NCBI GenBank assembly: GCA_900549415.1 | Contig: URNX01000089.1 | Coordinates: forward strand, 1-6,123 | Source of the DNA: an uncultured bacterium | GTDB lineage: Bacteria; Verrucomicrobiota; Lentisphaeria; Victivallales; UBA1829 | Length of the DNA: 6,123 bases | Direction of reading: 5' to 3' | Shown: positions 1 to 6,046 of the stretch, in pieces | Position numbering within the stretch: the first letter of the stretch is position 1 | Layout: the number at the start of each line of letters is the position of its first letter | Notes under the pieces: model-generated | The model's database searches: none | Told to the model about the DNA's origin: nothing | The model's input: only the letters and a program-made list of their open reading frames with translations | Made by a program: the position numbers and the translations under genes

Positions 1-73
1 CGTAGCTCAGTCTGGTTGGAGCGCTACGTTCGGGACGTAGAGGTCGCTGGTTCGAATCCAGTCGCCCCGACCA
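1..73 (+). tRNA. tRNA-Pro (anticodon CGG), 5' end cut by window
   Basis: Proline tRNA reading CCG codons. The anticodon stem CTACG (24-28) pairs with CGTAG (36-40) around the loop TTCGGGA (29-35), giving anticodon CGG at 31-33. The T arm is GCTGG / TTCGAAT / CCAGT (46-62). The 3' acceptor strand CGCCCCG (63-69) is followed by discriminator A70 and an encoded CCA (71-73). The first two bases of the window are acceptor positions 6 and 7, so about five bases of the gene lie outside. It is on the opposite strand from all protein genes here and is probably host chromosome flanking the inserted element. Confidence 0.95.
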
Positions 74-92
74 TTTTTTTTGTTCTCTCCCG

Positions 93-118
93 TCCAGTCC
101 TTTATGACTGGATTTTTT
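93..118 (+). terminator. Intrinsic terminator of the tRNA gene
   Basis: The stem TCCAGTC (93-99) pairs with GACTGGA (106-112) across a six-base loop and is followed by six T (113-118). It lies 20 bases after the tRNA CCA end, and a further T-run at 74-81 sits between them. It fits a rho-independent terminator for the tRNA transcript. Confidence 0.8.
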
Positions 119-640
119 GTTTTCGCGTCTTTTGTGGCTGAATGATAACGATTTACAGCGCACTGTCCCGTCCGGCAGAGAATGGTGAGAGAACGCTGTT
201 TTGGCCGTTTTGACGTGTGTTTCGCATAGAATCGGCCCGGATTCTCTGAAACGTCAGGTCTGCCGACCTTTATGCCGAAAAGTTTTGTTAGGCGTTAGAG
301 ATTAACGAGTTGCGGAAACACACCGAAAATTTTAGAGAAAATCTCTATTTTTCCGGCCCCCTGATTTTCCGACCTTACGTTTTTTTGTCTCCAAGTCCTC
401 ACCCGAAATGTTCTCTGTTTTGGAAACTCACCCTCAAAAAAAGCATTTCGTCAGGTCGGGAAATTCCAGACAACCGCAAAATGGATATCGAAAAACGGCA
501 TCGAAAAGTATCTCTGCAAATGGTGTCCATAATCGGGTAAAGGACAACCGCCGACCTTGCCCCGGAAAACCCTCCGGAAGCCCTTCCCCGACCTAATTCC
601 GGAAGACGGCGCGACCGCCACGACAGGGCCTTTAAAACGC
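119..640. other. Non-coding stretch between tRNA and recombinase operon
   Basis: I see no convincing gene here. The only open frames are short, lack ribosome sites and have no recognisable composition. What can be seen: five CCGACCT heptamers (listed separately); an inverted repeat GTGTGTTTCGCA (215-226) / TGCGGAAACACAC (311-323); a small hairpin TAGAGA/TCTCTA (333-338/342-347) followed by five T; and closely spaced CCGGAA motifs at 562, 574 and 599. If the recombinase is the element's integrase, the host/element junction (attL or attR) should lie in or close to this stretch, since it is the only non-coding space between recombinase operon and tRNA. That placement is inference. Confidence 0.5.
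263..594. repeat. Five dispersed CCGACCT heptamers
   Basis: CCGACCT occurs on the plus strand at 263-269, 369-375, 551-557 and 588-594, and on the minus strand at 453-459. The first copy is half of an inverted repeat AGGTC-TGCC-GACCT (256-269). In three copies the heptamer is followed a few bases later by CCG(G)AA. Roughly 0.05-0.1 copies of a given heptamer would be expected by chance in this space on both strands. Possible roles are operator or accessory sites for the recombinase or the HTH protein encoded next door. I know of no family this matches. Confidence 0.5.
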
Positions 641-667
641 AAAAAGCGGCCGGATTTCTCCGACCGC
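641..667 (-). terminator. Intrinsic terminator of the recombinase operon
   Basis: Read on the minus strand, a perfect 9-bp stem GCGGTCGGA / TCCGGCCGC (667-659 and 654-646, one G-T pair) is closed by a GAAA tetraloop and followed directly by five T (645-641). It lies 13 bases after the stop codon of the HTH gene, so it ends the minus-strand operon before the tRNA-side spacer. Confidence 0.9.
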
Positions 668-680
668 CAGTGAAAGGACG

Positions 681-1064
681 TCATTCCATGTTTAGCAGTT
701 TCTTCTGTTCCGACCATAAGACCGGCATGGACTGCCGCAGGTCCTCCACGCCGATCCCCTCGGGCAATGCGCCCGTCAGGATGGCATGGACGATCTCCGG
801 TGCAAGCAGCGTCAGGCGAAGCACCCGCGCCACGTAAGCGTAATCCTTGCCGATGGCCGTGGCGAGTTCATGGACGTTGGCGAATCGTCCCTCGTCGATC
901 AGCGACTGCCAGCGCCAGGCGCGGGCCAGATTCGTGATCAGCGGATCCGAGAAATTCTGTTCATCGTCCGGAGTCACGATCCTTTTCCGTCCGGAGCAGT
1001 TCCGAAACGACATCGGGATCGTCACTTTGACATTCCCGTTGGCGAGCATTTCCACATCAATCAT
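681..1064 (-). CDS. Recombinase-associated helix-turn-helix protein
   Basis: A 127-residue putative DNA-binding protein, last gene of the operon. Residues about 62-85 (VHELATAIGKDYAYVARVLR) read as a ParB/KorB-like helix-turn-helix. They are followed by a conserved-looking LTLLAPEIVHAILTG segment and a C-terminal LWSEQKKLL. The N-terminal 35 residues look like a beta-rich segment (VKVTIPMSF). Similar small HTH proteins are known directly downstream of phage-type serine recombinases, usually left as hypothetical. The start ATG has a strong ribosome site (GGAGGAATTCAAAA-ATG) located inside the end of the recombinase gene, and the two frames overlap by 8 bases, which argues for coupled translation. 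A role as regulator or recombination directionality factor is possible but not shown. The gene is intact. Confidence 0.8.
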   Translation of the reverse strand: MIDVEMLANGNVKVTIPMSFRNCSGRKRIVTPDDEQNFSDPLITNLARAWRWQSLIDEGRFANVHELATAIGKDYAYVARVLRLTLLAPEIVHAILTGALPEGIGVEDLRQSMPVLWSEQKKLLNME

Positions 1065-2325
1065 TTTTGAATTCCTCCATCAGCGATTTGACGCCTCCCG
1101 TTTTGAATTCGATCTCCAGCTTGCCTTTCCAGACCACCGCTTTCTCGATCAGCAGGGTCAGCAGCCGGTTGTATTCTCCCGGCGTGATCTCCTTCCAGAA
1201 ATCCTCCCGGAAACATTCGACAATCGCCACCGGGTCCATGCCGGACTTTTCCGCGAACTGCATGACCAGGGAAATGTCGCCGAGCATCTTTCGGATATGC
1301 TTTTTCACCAGCTCCTCGATATCACCGGCCGGGATCTGTCGGACCGGACATTCGGAAACCGCCCGCTTGTCATCTTTGCAGCAGAGGTAATAGTAATACC
1401 GACGGCCCCCCTTGGTTGTGTACGTCGGCATCATCGCTCCCCCGCAGTGTCCGCATCGGAGAATATTCTTCAACGGCGCAATGGTCTCCTGCCGCCTTGA
1501 GCGATCCGGACAGGGAGCGGCGCTCTCCCGGATCGCTTTTGCGCGGTTCCACAGGTCGGTCGGAATAATTGCCTCTTGCTCGCCCTTACAAATGGCATCC
1601 TTGTATTTCACTTCGCCAATGTATGTGTGATTCTCCAAAATGCGGTAAACGTGGGCTTTGTCCCACGTCTTTCCCTGCTTGGTCTTTATGCCTTGTGCGT
1701 TCAGTTCCATCGCGATCAGTTTCGGCGACTGGATCTCAACATACCGGTGGAAGATTTTTCGGATGACATCCGCTTCCGCCGGAACAACGACAAGATGTTT
1801 ATTTTCTACTTTATAGCCCATCGGAACCGACCCGCCGACCCATTTGCCCTTTTTTCGGCTTGCCGCCATTTTGTCCCTGACGCGCTCGGTTATGACTTCA
1901 CGCTCGTATTGAGCGAAGGTAATAAGGATGTTCAACATCATCCGTCCTGCTGAAGTCGCGGTGTTGATTTCCTGAGTTACTGCGGAAAACTGCACGCCCC
2001 ATTCATCAAATTTCTTTGTCAGGTCAGCGAAATCGCAAATGGATCGGGAAAGCCGGTCGATCTTGTAGACCACGATCATATCGATTTTCCCCGCCTCGCA
2101 GTCATCCAGAAGCCTTTGTAGCGCGGGCCGATTGGTGTTACCGCCGGAATATCCTCCATCGTCGTAATGCTCCGGCAGACAGACCCAGCCATTTGCCTTT
2201 TGACTCAGAATGAACGCTTCCCCGGCTTCCCGCTGTGCGTCGAGCGAATTGAATTCCTGTTCAAGCCCCTCCTCCACGGACTTGCGCGTGTAAATGGCAC
2301 ATCTTTTTTTCACGATTTCCGGCAT
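1057..2325 (-). CDS. Site-specific serine recombinase (phage-type integrase)
   Basis: A 422-residue serine recombinase that should cut and rejoin DNA at attachment sites through a covalent phosphoserine link. The N-terminal resolvase domain covers about residues 7-150. The nucleophile is Ser16 in IYTRKS, followed by the LDAQREA motif (28-34) and VVYKIDRLSRS (85-95) with the catalytic-type arginines R91 and R94. A 'Recombinase' DNA-binding domain spans about 165-270 (GYKVENKHLVV, VYRILENHTYIGEVKYK). A zinc ribbon follows, with C291, C294, C315 or C316, and C326. At 422 residues it is short for a large serine integrase, and the tail after the ribbon has little room for the long coiled coil seen in phiC31-like enzymes. 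Its ATG overlaps the DUF2924 stop by one base (TAATG). Most likely it mobilises the element. An invertase-like role is less likely because there is a recombinase domain and zinc ribbon. Confidence 0.95.
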   Translation of the reverse strand: MPEIVKKRCAIYTRKSVEEGLEQEFNSLDAQREAGEAFILSQKANGWVCLPEHYDDGGYSGGNTNRPALQRLLDDCEAGKIDMIVVYKIDRLSRSICDFADLTKKFDEWGVQFSAVTQEINTATSAGRMMLNILITFAQYEREVITERVRDKMAASRKKGKWVGGSVPMGYKVENKHLVVVPAEADVIRKIFHRYVEIQSPKLIAMELNAQGIKTKQGKTWDKAHVYRILENHTYIGEVKYKDAICKGEQEAIIPTDLWNRAKAIRESAAPCPDRSRRQETIAPLKNILRCGHCGGAMMPTYTTKGGRRYYYYLCCKDDKRAVSECPVRQIPAGDIEELVKKHIRKMLGDISLVMQFAEKSGMDPVAIVECFREDFWKEITPGEYNRLLTLLIEKAVVWKGKLEIEFKTGGVKSLMEEFKND

Positions 2326-2759
2326 TACTTCACCCCAAAGAACTTTTTACCGTTCCAGTGCGTTCCGGTGATCTTTTCCGCGATGGCCGTCAGGGAACGG
2401 TAAAATTCACCATCGAATTCAAACTGCCCGTCCTGATGGACGAGGACTTCGTAGGTCTTCCCCTTCCAGTCACGGCAGAGCCGGGTCCCCTTCACGAAAA
2501 CCCGAGGCTTCATTCCCTCCGCCCTGAGATTGGCGGCGGGGTCTTTGTCCGCGATGGTGTCGAGCATCGCCCTGTCCGCATCGGACAAACCGCCGAAATA
2601 CAGTTCCTGCATTTTGTAGGCGATCCGGCTGCGCAGATTCTTCGCGTTGGTCGCGCCGCACTCGAAACCGTAAAGTTCACGGAACCGCCACTTCAATGCG
2701 GCGATGTCGGCGTTTTCCAGCTCCGCAATCTGCCTTTTTATGAAATCATTTCTGTTCAT
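2325..2759 (-). CDS. DUF2924 family protein
   Basis: A 144-residue protein of the DUF2924 family, whose biochemical role is unknown but which is repeatedly found next to phage-type serine recombinases. Family-like segments are ALKWRFRELYGFE near the N-terminus, LRSRIAYKMQELYFGGLS in the middle, and the C-terminal block GTRLCRDWKGKTYEV ... FYRSLTAIAEKITGTHWNG ... FFGV. I chose the ATG at 2759 because it follows a good ribosome site (AAAGGAG, 10 bases upstream), overlaps the preceding stop as TGATG, and starts at MNRNDFIKRQIAELE. An in-frame start at 2798 would add 13 residues and overlap the 48-residue gene much further. The stop shares its A with the recombinase ATG. It may help the recombinase or bind DNA; this is inference from the neighbourhood. 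Confidence 0.9.
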   Translation of the reverse strand: MNRNDFIKRQIAELENADIAALKWRFRELYGFECGATNAKNLRSRIAYKMQELYFGGLSDADRAMLDTIADKDPAANLRAEGMKPRVFVKGTRLCRDWKGKTYEVLVHQDGQFEFDGEFYRSLTAIAEKITGTHWNGKKFFGVK

Positions 2760-2905
2760 CAGGCCGTAACTCCTTTCGCTTGCGTCATATACAAGCATTC
2801 GTTCTGCGACTTATCCAGCGTCTTTTCACGAATTCTCCGCAAAACTGCCGCAATAAGATCGACAGCCTGCCGGAGATGCTCCGGATATTCCTTTATGTCA
2901 GCCAT
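2759..2905 (-). CDS. Small unknown protein (48 aa) in the recombinase operon
   Basis: A short open frame beginning MADIKEYPEHLRQAVDLIAA and ending TQAKGVTA. I do not recognise it. It fills the gap between terminase and DUF2924 exactly: its ATG overlaps the terminase stop by 8 bases, and its TGA overlaps the next ATG by one base. A ribosome site AGAAAGGTG lies just upstream of the ATG. Residues 8-31 are probably helical with an amphipathic look (LRQAVDLIAAVLRRIREKTL). There is no signal peptide or membrane segment. The tight packing between two real genes is the main reason to call it coding; alternatively it could serve only as a translation-coupling leader. Confidence 0.6.
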   Translation of the reverse strand: MADIKEYPEHLRQAVDLIAAVLRRIREKTLDKSQNECLYMTQAKGVTA

Positions 2906-3767
2906 TTTTCACCTTTCTGAGTTCGGAGAGTTTGATTTTTCCCGTATGCGGAACCGCGTTCTGCGCGGTCACGTTCAGCCAGTCGGAGAGTTTGATTTTC
3001 AATCTGGGTGTGGTCCGCGCCGCGCCGAGCTCCGGGAGCGTCGCGCCCAGCATGGAGGCACAGACCGCGCACCCGGCCGTGCAGTCCAGCCAGTGGTTGT
3101 CGGACCGTTCCGGCTTCAGCTTCCACTCATCCACCCAGCGGCCGCGCCCCTGGGTCTTCACCCGATATTCGGCGGTGAGGTGCTCGGCGAACAGTTGGTG
3201 AATGCTGGGAATTCGTCCGTAGAGCGAGAGGCTCCCCTTGTCGCCGACGGGAACCGCGAGCCGCGCGTGAATGAAACTTTTCCAGTAGTTCGTGTCGTAT
3301 ATGACATGCCGGATCGCCCGTTTCCCGGCGACATTCGGCATCATCCAGTTGAGGCCCAGCCGGTCGCCGGGCTGCTTGCGGTATTCCGTCATGGGTTTCG
3401 AGGATGCGCCGACGTATCTACCATGTGACGGCAGGAACACTCCGGCGTGGGAACTCTGACGGCAGAACTGATAGACGACATCGGTTGACTGTCCCCAGTT
3501 CGCATCCACGAGGGCGCGTTCGATTTTCAGGACAGCCCCGTCCTCGCGCTCCCACTCGCGCCCGAGGCATTCATCGGTCAGCGCGGACAACGCGGCGTAC
3601 AGGGCTCCCTCGAAGCCCGCTTTCGGGAAGAGGGTCTGAATGCTCGGATTCGCATCGGCAAGCGAATATTCATGTCGGTGCTGATCCGGCCATGAGCCGT
3701 AGTCGATGACCGCGCCGGTGAAGTCCTCAGCCCATGCGATCACCACATAGAAAAGCAGCGCTTTCTG
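2898..3767 (-). CDS. Phage terminase large subunit (GpA family), exon 2: nuclease domain
   Basis: C-terminal 289 residues of a GpA-family terminase large subunit, the motor and nuclease that packages phage DNA into the prohead. After the intron the frame continues QKALLFYVVIAWAEDFTGAV, followed by IDYGSWPDQ. Acidic positions typical of its RNase H-like nuclease are visible: D88 in ALVDANWGQS and D228 in the family signature DNHWLDCTAGCAVCASMLG. The first predicted catalytic Asp is in exon 1. An open frame without the exon junction would appear to start at a GTG at 3746, but that is inside the domain and is not a real start. The last 45 residues are an extension in which KIKLS occurs twice. 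No portal or head gene follows; the stop overlaps the 48-residue gene by 8 bases. Confidence 0.93.
   Translation of the reverse strand, partial: QKALLFYVVIAWAEDFTGAVIDYGSWPDQHRHEYSLADANPSIQTLFPKAGFEGALYAALSALTDECLGREWEREDGAVLKIERALVDANWGQSTDVVYQFCRQSSHAGVFLPSHGRYVGASSKPMTEYRKQPGDRLGLNWMMPNVAGKRAIRHVIYDTNYWKSFIHARLAVPVGDKGSLSLYGRIPSIHQLFAEHLTAEYRVKTQGRGRWVDEWKLKPERSDNHWLDCTAGCAVCASMLGATLPELGAARTTPRLKIKLSDWLNVTAQNAVPHTGKIKLSELRKVKNG
2923..2999 (-). repeat. Short direct repeat in the terminase 3' end
   Basis: The 17-base sequence tcggagagtttgatttt (plus strand) occurs at 2923-2939 and again at 2983-2999, exactly 60 bases (20 codons) apart and in the same frame. Both copies encode KIKLS-(D/E). 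Outside the 17 bases the two units do not match well, so this is a motif repeat and not a clear 60-base duplication. Confidence 0.75.
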
Positions 3768-3770
3768 ATC

Positions 3771-3805
3771 GGGTAGGAAGAAACTGTTACCAGTTTCCTC
3801 CCCCC
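3771..3805 (-). ncRNA. Group II intron domain VI with branch-point adenosine
   Basis: A 15-bp hairpin with a GTAA loop. The 5' strand is 3805-3791 and the 3' strand 3786-3771. All bases pair (two G-U) except A3774, which is bulged and lies seven bases before the 3' splice site. That is the expected geometry for the lariat branch adenosine. Confidence 0.9.
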
Positions 3806-3808
3806 TAA

Positions 3809-3842
3809 GAACCGTACGTGCGAGTTTCCCCGCATACGGCTC
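3809..3842 (-). ncRNA. Group II intron domain V (catalytic hairpin)
   Basis: A 34-base hairpin starting GAGCCGTATGCGG, capped by a GAAA loop and ending CGCACGTACGGTTC. It has the AGC catalytic triad at its second to fourth bases and the two-base bulge position on the 3' strand. It is the most conserved part of any group II intron. It starts only six bases after the maturase stop codon. Confidence 0.95.
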
Positions 3843-3848
3843 AAGCTT

Positions 3849-5420
3849 TTAATAAGGCATTGATTTCTCAACACCCGGCTTTAAGGTTGGTTTTGAAGTT
3901 GGAAGAGTCATTTTGACTCCCCATTTCTCCCTCTCCTCATAGTACGAGCGGTCGTGGCTGTCATACGGATTCATGTCTGTTTTGATCTGCCTGTGCCGAA
4001 GGATTTTGACATCATTCGGATATGTCAGGTAGAGCATGGTTCCATCTTCCTTCTTTGCGAAGAAGTGCCAATCCTGCCCGTTGAGTTTGGTAAAGTATCT
4101 ATTTTTACACCACCTTTTTCCTTTGTCGTGGTGGCGGCGTACCGCCCATTGCCACAATCTGCCCCAAATCCAGTTGCTAAGATTGTTGAATGTGTCGGCG
4201 CTGTTGACAAACCGGTAGTAGTTACACCATCCTCTTATTACAGGATTAAGCGCTTCAATAACCTTTTCGGCGGAAGCTGCCTGTTTTGCGGCTATGATTT
4301 CTCCGATTTTGTCACGCAGTCTCTTTACTCGTTTTTCTGCGGGTTTTACCAGTACGATGTTCTTGTACAGTTTGATATTGAACCCCAGGAAGTCAAAACC
4401 ATCGCTTATATTTGTAATTACGGTCTTCTCTTCTGACAGTTCCAAACCTCTTTCCCGCAGGAATGTTCTTATCATCGGCTTGATTTCCTCTTCCAGCACC
4501 TCTTTGGAATTGCAGGTGATGATGAAGTCGTCTGCGTATCTGATAAGGTTTACTTGTCTGTTTGGTCCCTTGTGTTTTGGGGTTGTCCAGTAGAATTTGC
4601 CGTTTTTGTGCGATTGGTATCTGTTCTTGTATTTACTGTACAGAAGATTTTGGAGACCGTCCAGTACCATGTTGGCGAGGGTTGGCGAAATGATTCCGCC
4701 TTGCGGTGTACCTGCCTCGTTGAAGAACTTTTTGTCGTTCTCGAAGTATCCGCACTTCAGCCACTGCTTCAGTATTGACGTTTCCATTGGGATATGTTTG
4801 AGCATCCAGTCATGACTGATGTTGTCAAAGCATCCCTTTATATCTCCTTCCAGTATCCATTGGGGGCGGTCTGATCTGCGCATGATGGAACCGATATGAT
4901 CGATTGCATCTTGGCAGCTTCTGTATGGACGAAAGCCGTAGGAGTTTGGATCTCCAGTAGTTTCCTCTACAGGTTCGAGTGCACTTGCATACACTGCCTG
5001 CATTGCTCTGTCCTTCATGGTCGGTATACCGAGTGGGCGCATTTTGTTGCTCCCTGTTTTCGGGATGTATTTCCGCCTTAAAGGCTTTGCCCGGTAGCCT
5101 TCCTGTTTGAGTTCAAGGATCGCTTGGGCTTTGCTTTCGTTTGTATTCCATACAGTTCCGTCCACTCCTGGAGTGTGACTTCCCTTGTTCGATGACACCT
5201 TCTTCACAGCTAAGGCTTTTGCCGCGAAGGAGTGTGTCAGAATACGAGTTAAAGATTTTACCTTACCTATTCTTCCTTCCTGTTGAGCCTTCACAATTCG
5301 AGCCTGCAAGCGTGTCACAGTATCTTGTACTTGTTGCCAGTTTATCTGGTTCCAGTCAAGTTCACTGTCGACGCGCACGTCAGATTTTTGACTGACGTTC
5401 CTTTGATCGCCTTTCGACAT
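3849..5420 (-). CDS. ltrA: Group II intron reverse transcriptase/maturase (no HNH domain)
   Basis: The intron-encoded protein helps its intron RNA to fold and splice and copies it into new sites. From the chosen start it is 523 residues. An N-terminal RT-0/1 region includes GSHTPGVDGTVW (about 81-91). GDIKGCFDNISHDW lies at about 192-205, the TPQGGIISPTLAN block at 238-250, and the catalytic YADD at 295-298. The maturase domain X contains VIRGWCNYYRF (about 394-404). The protein ends soon after the NPYDS...YYEER segment, where chloroplast-like class relatives normally continue into an HNH endonuclease; no Cys/His cluster is present. I chose ATG 5420 because GGAG lies 11 bases upstream and because the frame upstream to 5612 encodes intron RNA (domain II-III-like sequence), not RT. 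The gene symbol is generic for this family. Confidence 0.93.
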   Translation of the reverse strand: MSKGDQRNVSQKSDVRVDSELDWNQINWQQVQDTVTRLQARIVKAQQEGRIGKVKSLTRILTHSFAAKALAVKKVSSNKGSHTPGVDGTVWNTNESKAQAILELKQEGYRAKPLRRKYIPKTGSNKMRPLGIPTMKDRAMQAVYASALEPVEETTGDPNSYGFRPYRSCQDAIDHIGSIMRRSDRPQWILEGDIKGCFDNISHDWMLKHIPMETSILKQWLKCGYFENDKKFFNEAGTPQGGIISPTLANMVLDGLQNLLYSKYKNRYQSHKNGKFYWTTPKHKGPNRQVNLIRYADDFIITCNSKEVLEEEIKPMIRTFLRERGLELSEEKTVITNISDGFDFLGFNIKLYKNIVLVKPAEKRVKRLRDKIGEIIAAKQAASAEKVIEALNPVIRGWCNYYRFVNSADTFNNLSNWIWGRLWQWAVRRHHDKGKRWCKNRYFTKLNGQDWHFFAKKEDGTMLYLTYPNDVKILRHRQIKTDMNPYDSHDRSYYEEREKWGVKMTLPTSKPTLKPGVEKSMPY

Positions 5421-5687
5421 TTTCTGTTTCACTCCACATTCGTTATTGTGATTAAAAACCATCCCGAAGTCTGCATGCTTTCGCATCACGGCATTGCCGC
5501 TATCCGCCCCATTACAGAGCGGCATTCGCTTTTTCGGGTCTCTCATATCCGCACCCCTATCGGCTTCCCTTGCGGGTCGCTTTCCCTTGCGGGAAGGATA
5601 CGGACTTACCAAGTTTTGTTTGAAATTCCATATTGAACGGGTTAGGTTCCGCCTCTTCGCCGGGGTATCATTGTTTGCGCATAAGAA

Positions 5688-5692
5688 GACGT
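5688..5692 (-). other. Candidate EBS1 (exon-binding site 1)
   Basis: ACGTC, about 355 bases into the intron, is complementary to GACGT at bases -6 to -2 of exon 1. The distance from the 5' end is reasonable for the EBS1 loop of domain I. A candidate EBS2, ACAAG (5751-5747, about 296 bases in), can pair with TTTGT at -12 to -8 with one G-U. The RNA folding was not computed. Confidence 0.45.
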
Positions 5693-6046
5693 TATCTTGT
5701 GTCCTTACACCCTTGCCTTTTGGCTCAAGCCTATCAATACCTTTGGCTTGTTGTTCGTTACGGCGTTTATCAGCAGTTCACATATGTTAACCTTACCGTT
5801 CGAGCCTAGCTCCCAGCCCCATGGTATTAGGGGACTTGTTCCTCCCTCGCGGGATTTCCTCTGTGGGTTGCATTGTCTTCGGGGCTTCACACCATCGAAT
5901 TACTCCAATCGCATGCCCGAATAGGCTACTGTTGGCAAAACAACAGGTTTGTCTGTGTCTTTGGTACGTACTTTTGAAAAGTTTAAAGTCAAAAGAGCAT
6001 AACATATACACATCAAACAAAATTTTCAAGCAACTTCTTGTCGCAC

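Larger units (their letters stand above)
3768..6046 (-). mobile_element. Complete group II intron inserted in the terminase gene
   Basis: A 2279-base self-splicing retroelement. On the minus strand it begins GTGCGAC (6046), the group II 5' consensus, and ends ...CCTACCCGAT (3768). Domain V is at 3842-3809, and domain VI at 3805-3771 carries a bulged branch-point A. The maturase gene occupies domain IV. The region 5600-5425 (CCCGAAAAAGCGAATGCC and neighbours) resembles the domain II-III part of bacterial and chloroplast-like introns. Removing exactly these bases joins GTC to CAG and restores the terminase frame without a frameshift, which confirms both boundaries. Everything needed for splicing and reverse transcription appears intact. 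The sequence is more AT-rich than the flanking phage genes, in keeping with separate acquisition. Confidence 0.95.

Noticed and set aside
45..73. The tRNA 3' end as the attachment site of the element
   Set aside because: No second copy of the tRNA 3' sequence was found in the window, and integration into tRNA genes is more typical of tyrosine than of serine integrases. It stays possible only if the far end of the element carries a copy.
310..540. A 76-codon plus-strand frame in the tRNA-side spacer, with an opposing minus-strand frame at 451-717
   Set aside because: Neither has a ribosome site or family-like sequence. The minus frame runs through the operon terminator and the HTH gene end. 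Composition looks non-coding.
256..594. The CCGACCT copies as a CRISPR array
   Set aside because: The repeats are only seven bases, occur on both strands and have irregular spacing.
847..1500. A plus-strand open frame opposite the recombinase and HTH genes
   Set aside because: It covers the complement of clear protein domains and has no family resemblance.
2358..3428. A long open frame on the plus strand opposite terminase and DUF2924 (356 codons)
   Set aside because: It is antisense to two well-recognised genes, has no recognisable motif or good ribosome site, and is rich in the Arg/Pro/Val composition typical of reverse-strand frames of GC-rich genes.
3849..5420. Reverse transcriptase as part of a diversity-generating retroelement, retron or abortive-infection system
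   Set aside because: The maturase domain X, the flanking domain V and VI hairpins and the exact intron boundaries identify a group II intron. No template/variable repeat pair was seen.
5421..5612. Extension of the maturase to a start at 5612 (587 residues)
   Set aside because: The added 64 residues overlap sequence resembling intron RNA domains II-III and do not resemble an RT N-terminus. ATG 5420 has a ribosome site.
5948..5953. GACAAA as a perfect complement to TTTGTC of exon 1 (EBS2)
   Set aside because: It is only about 93 bases from the intron 5' end, too early for the EBS2 loop of domain I. The ACAAG near 5750 has better spacing to EBS1.
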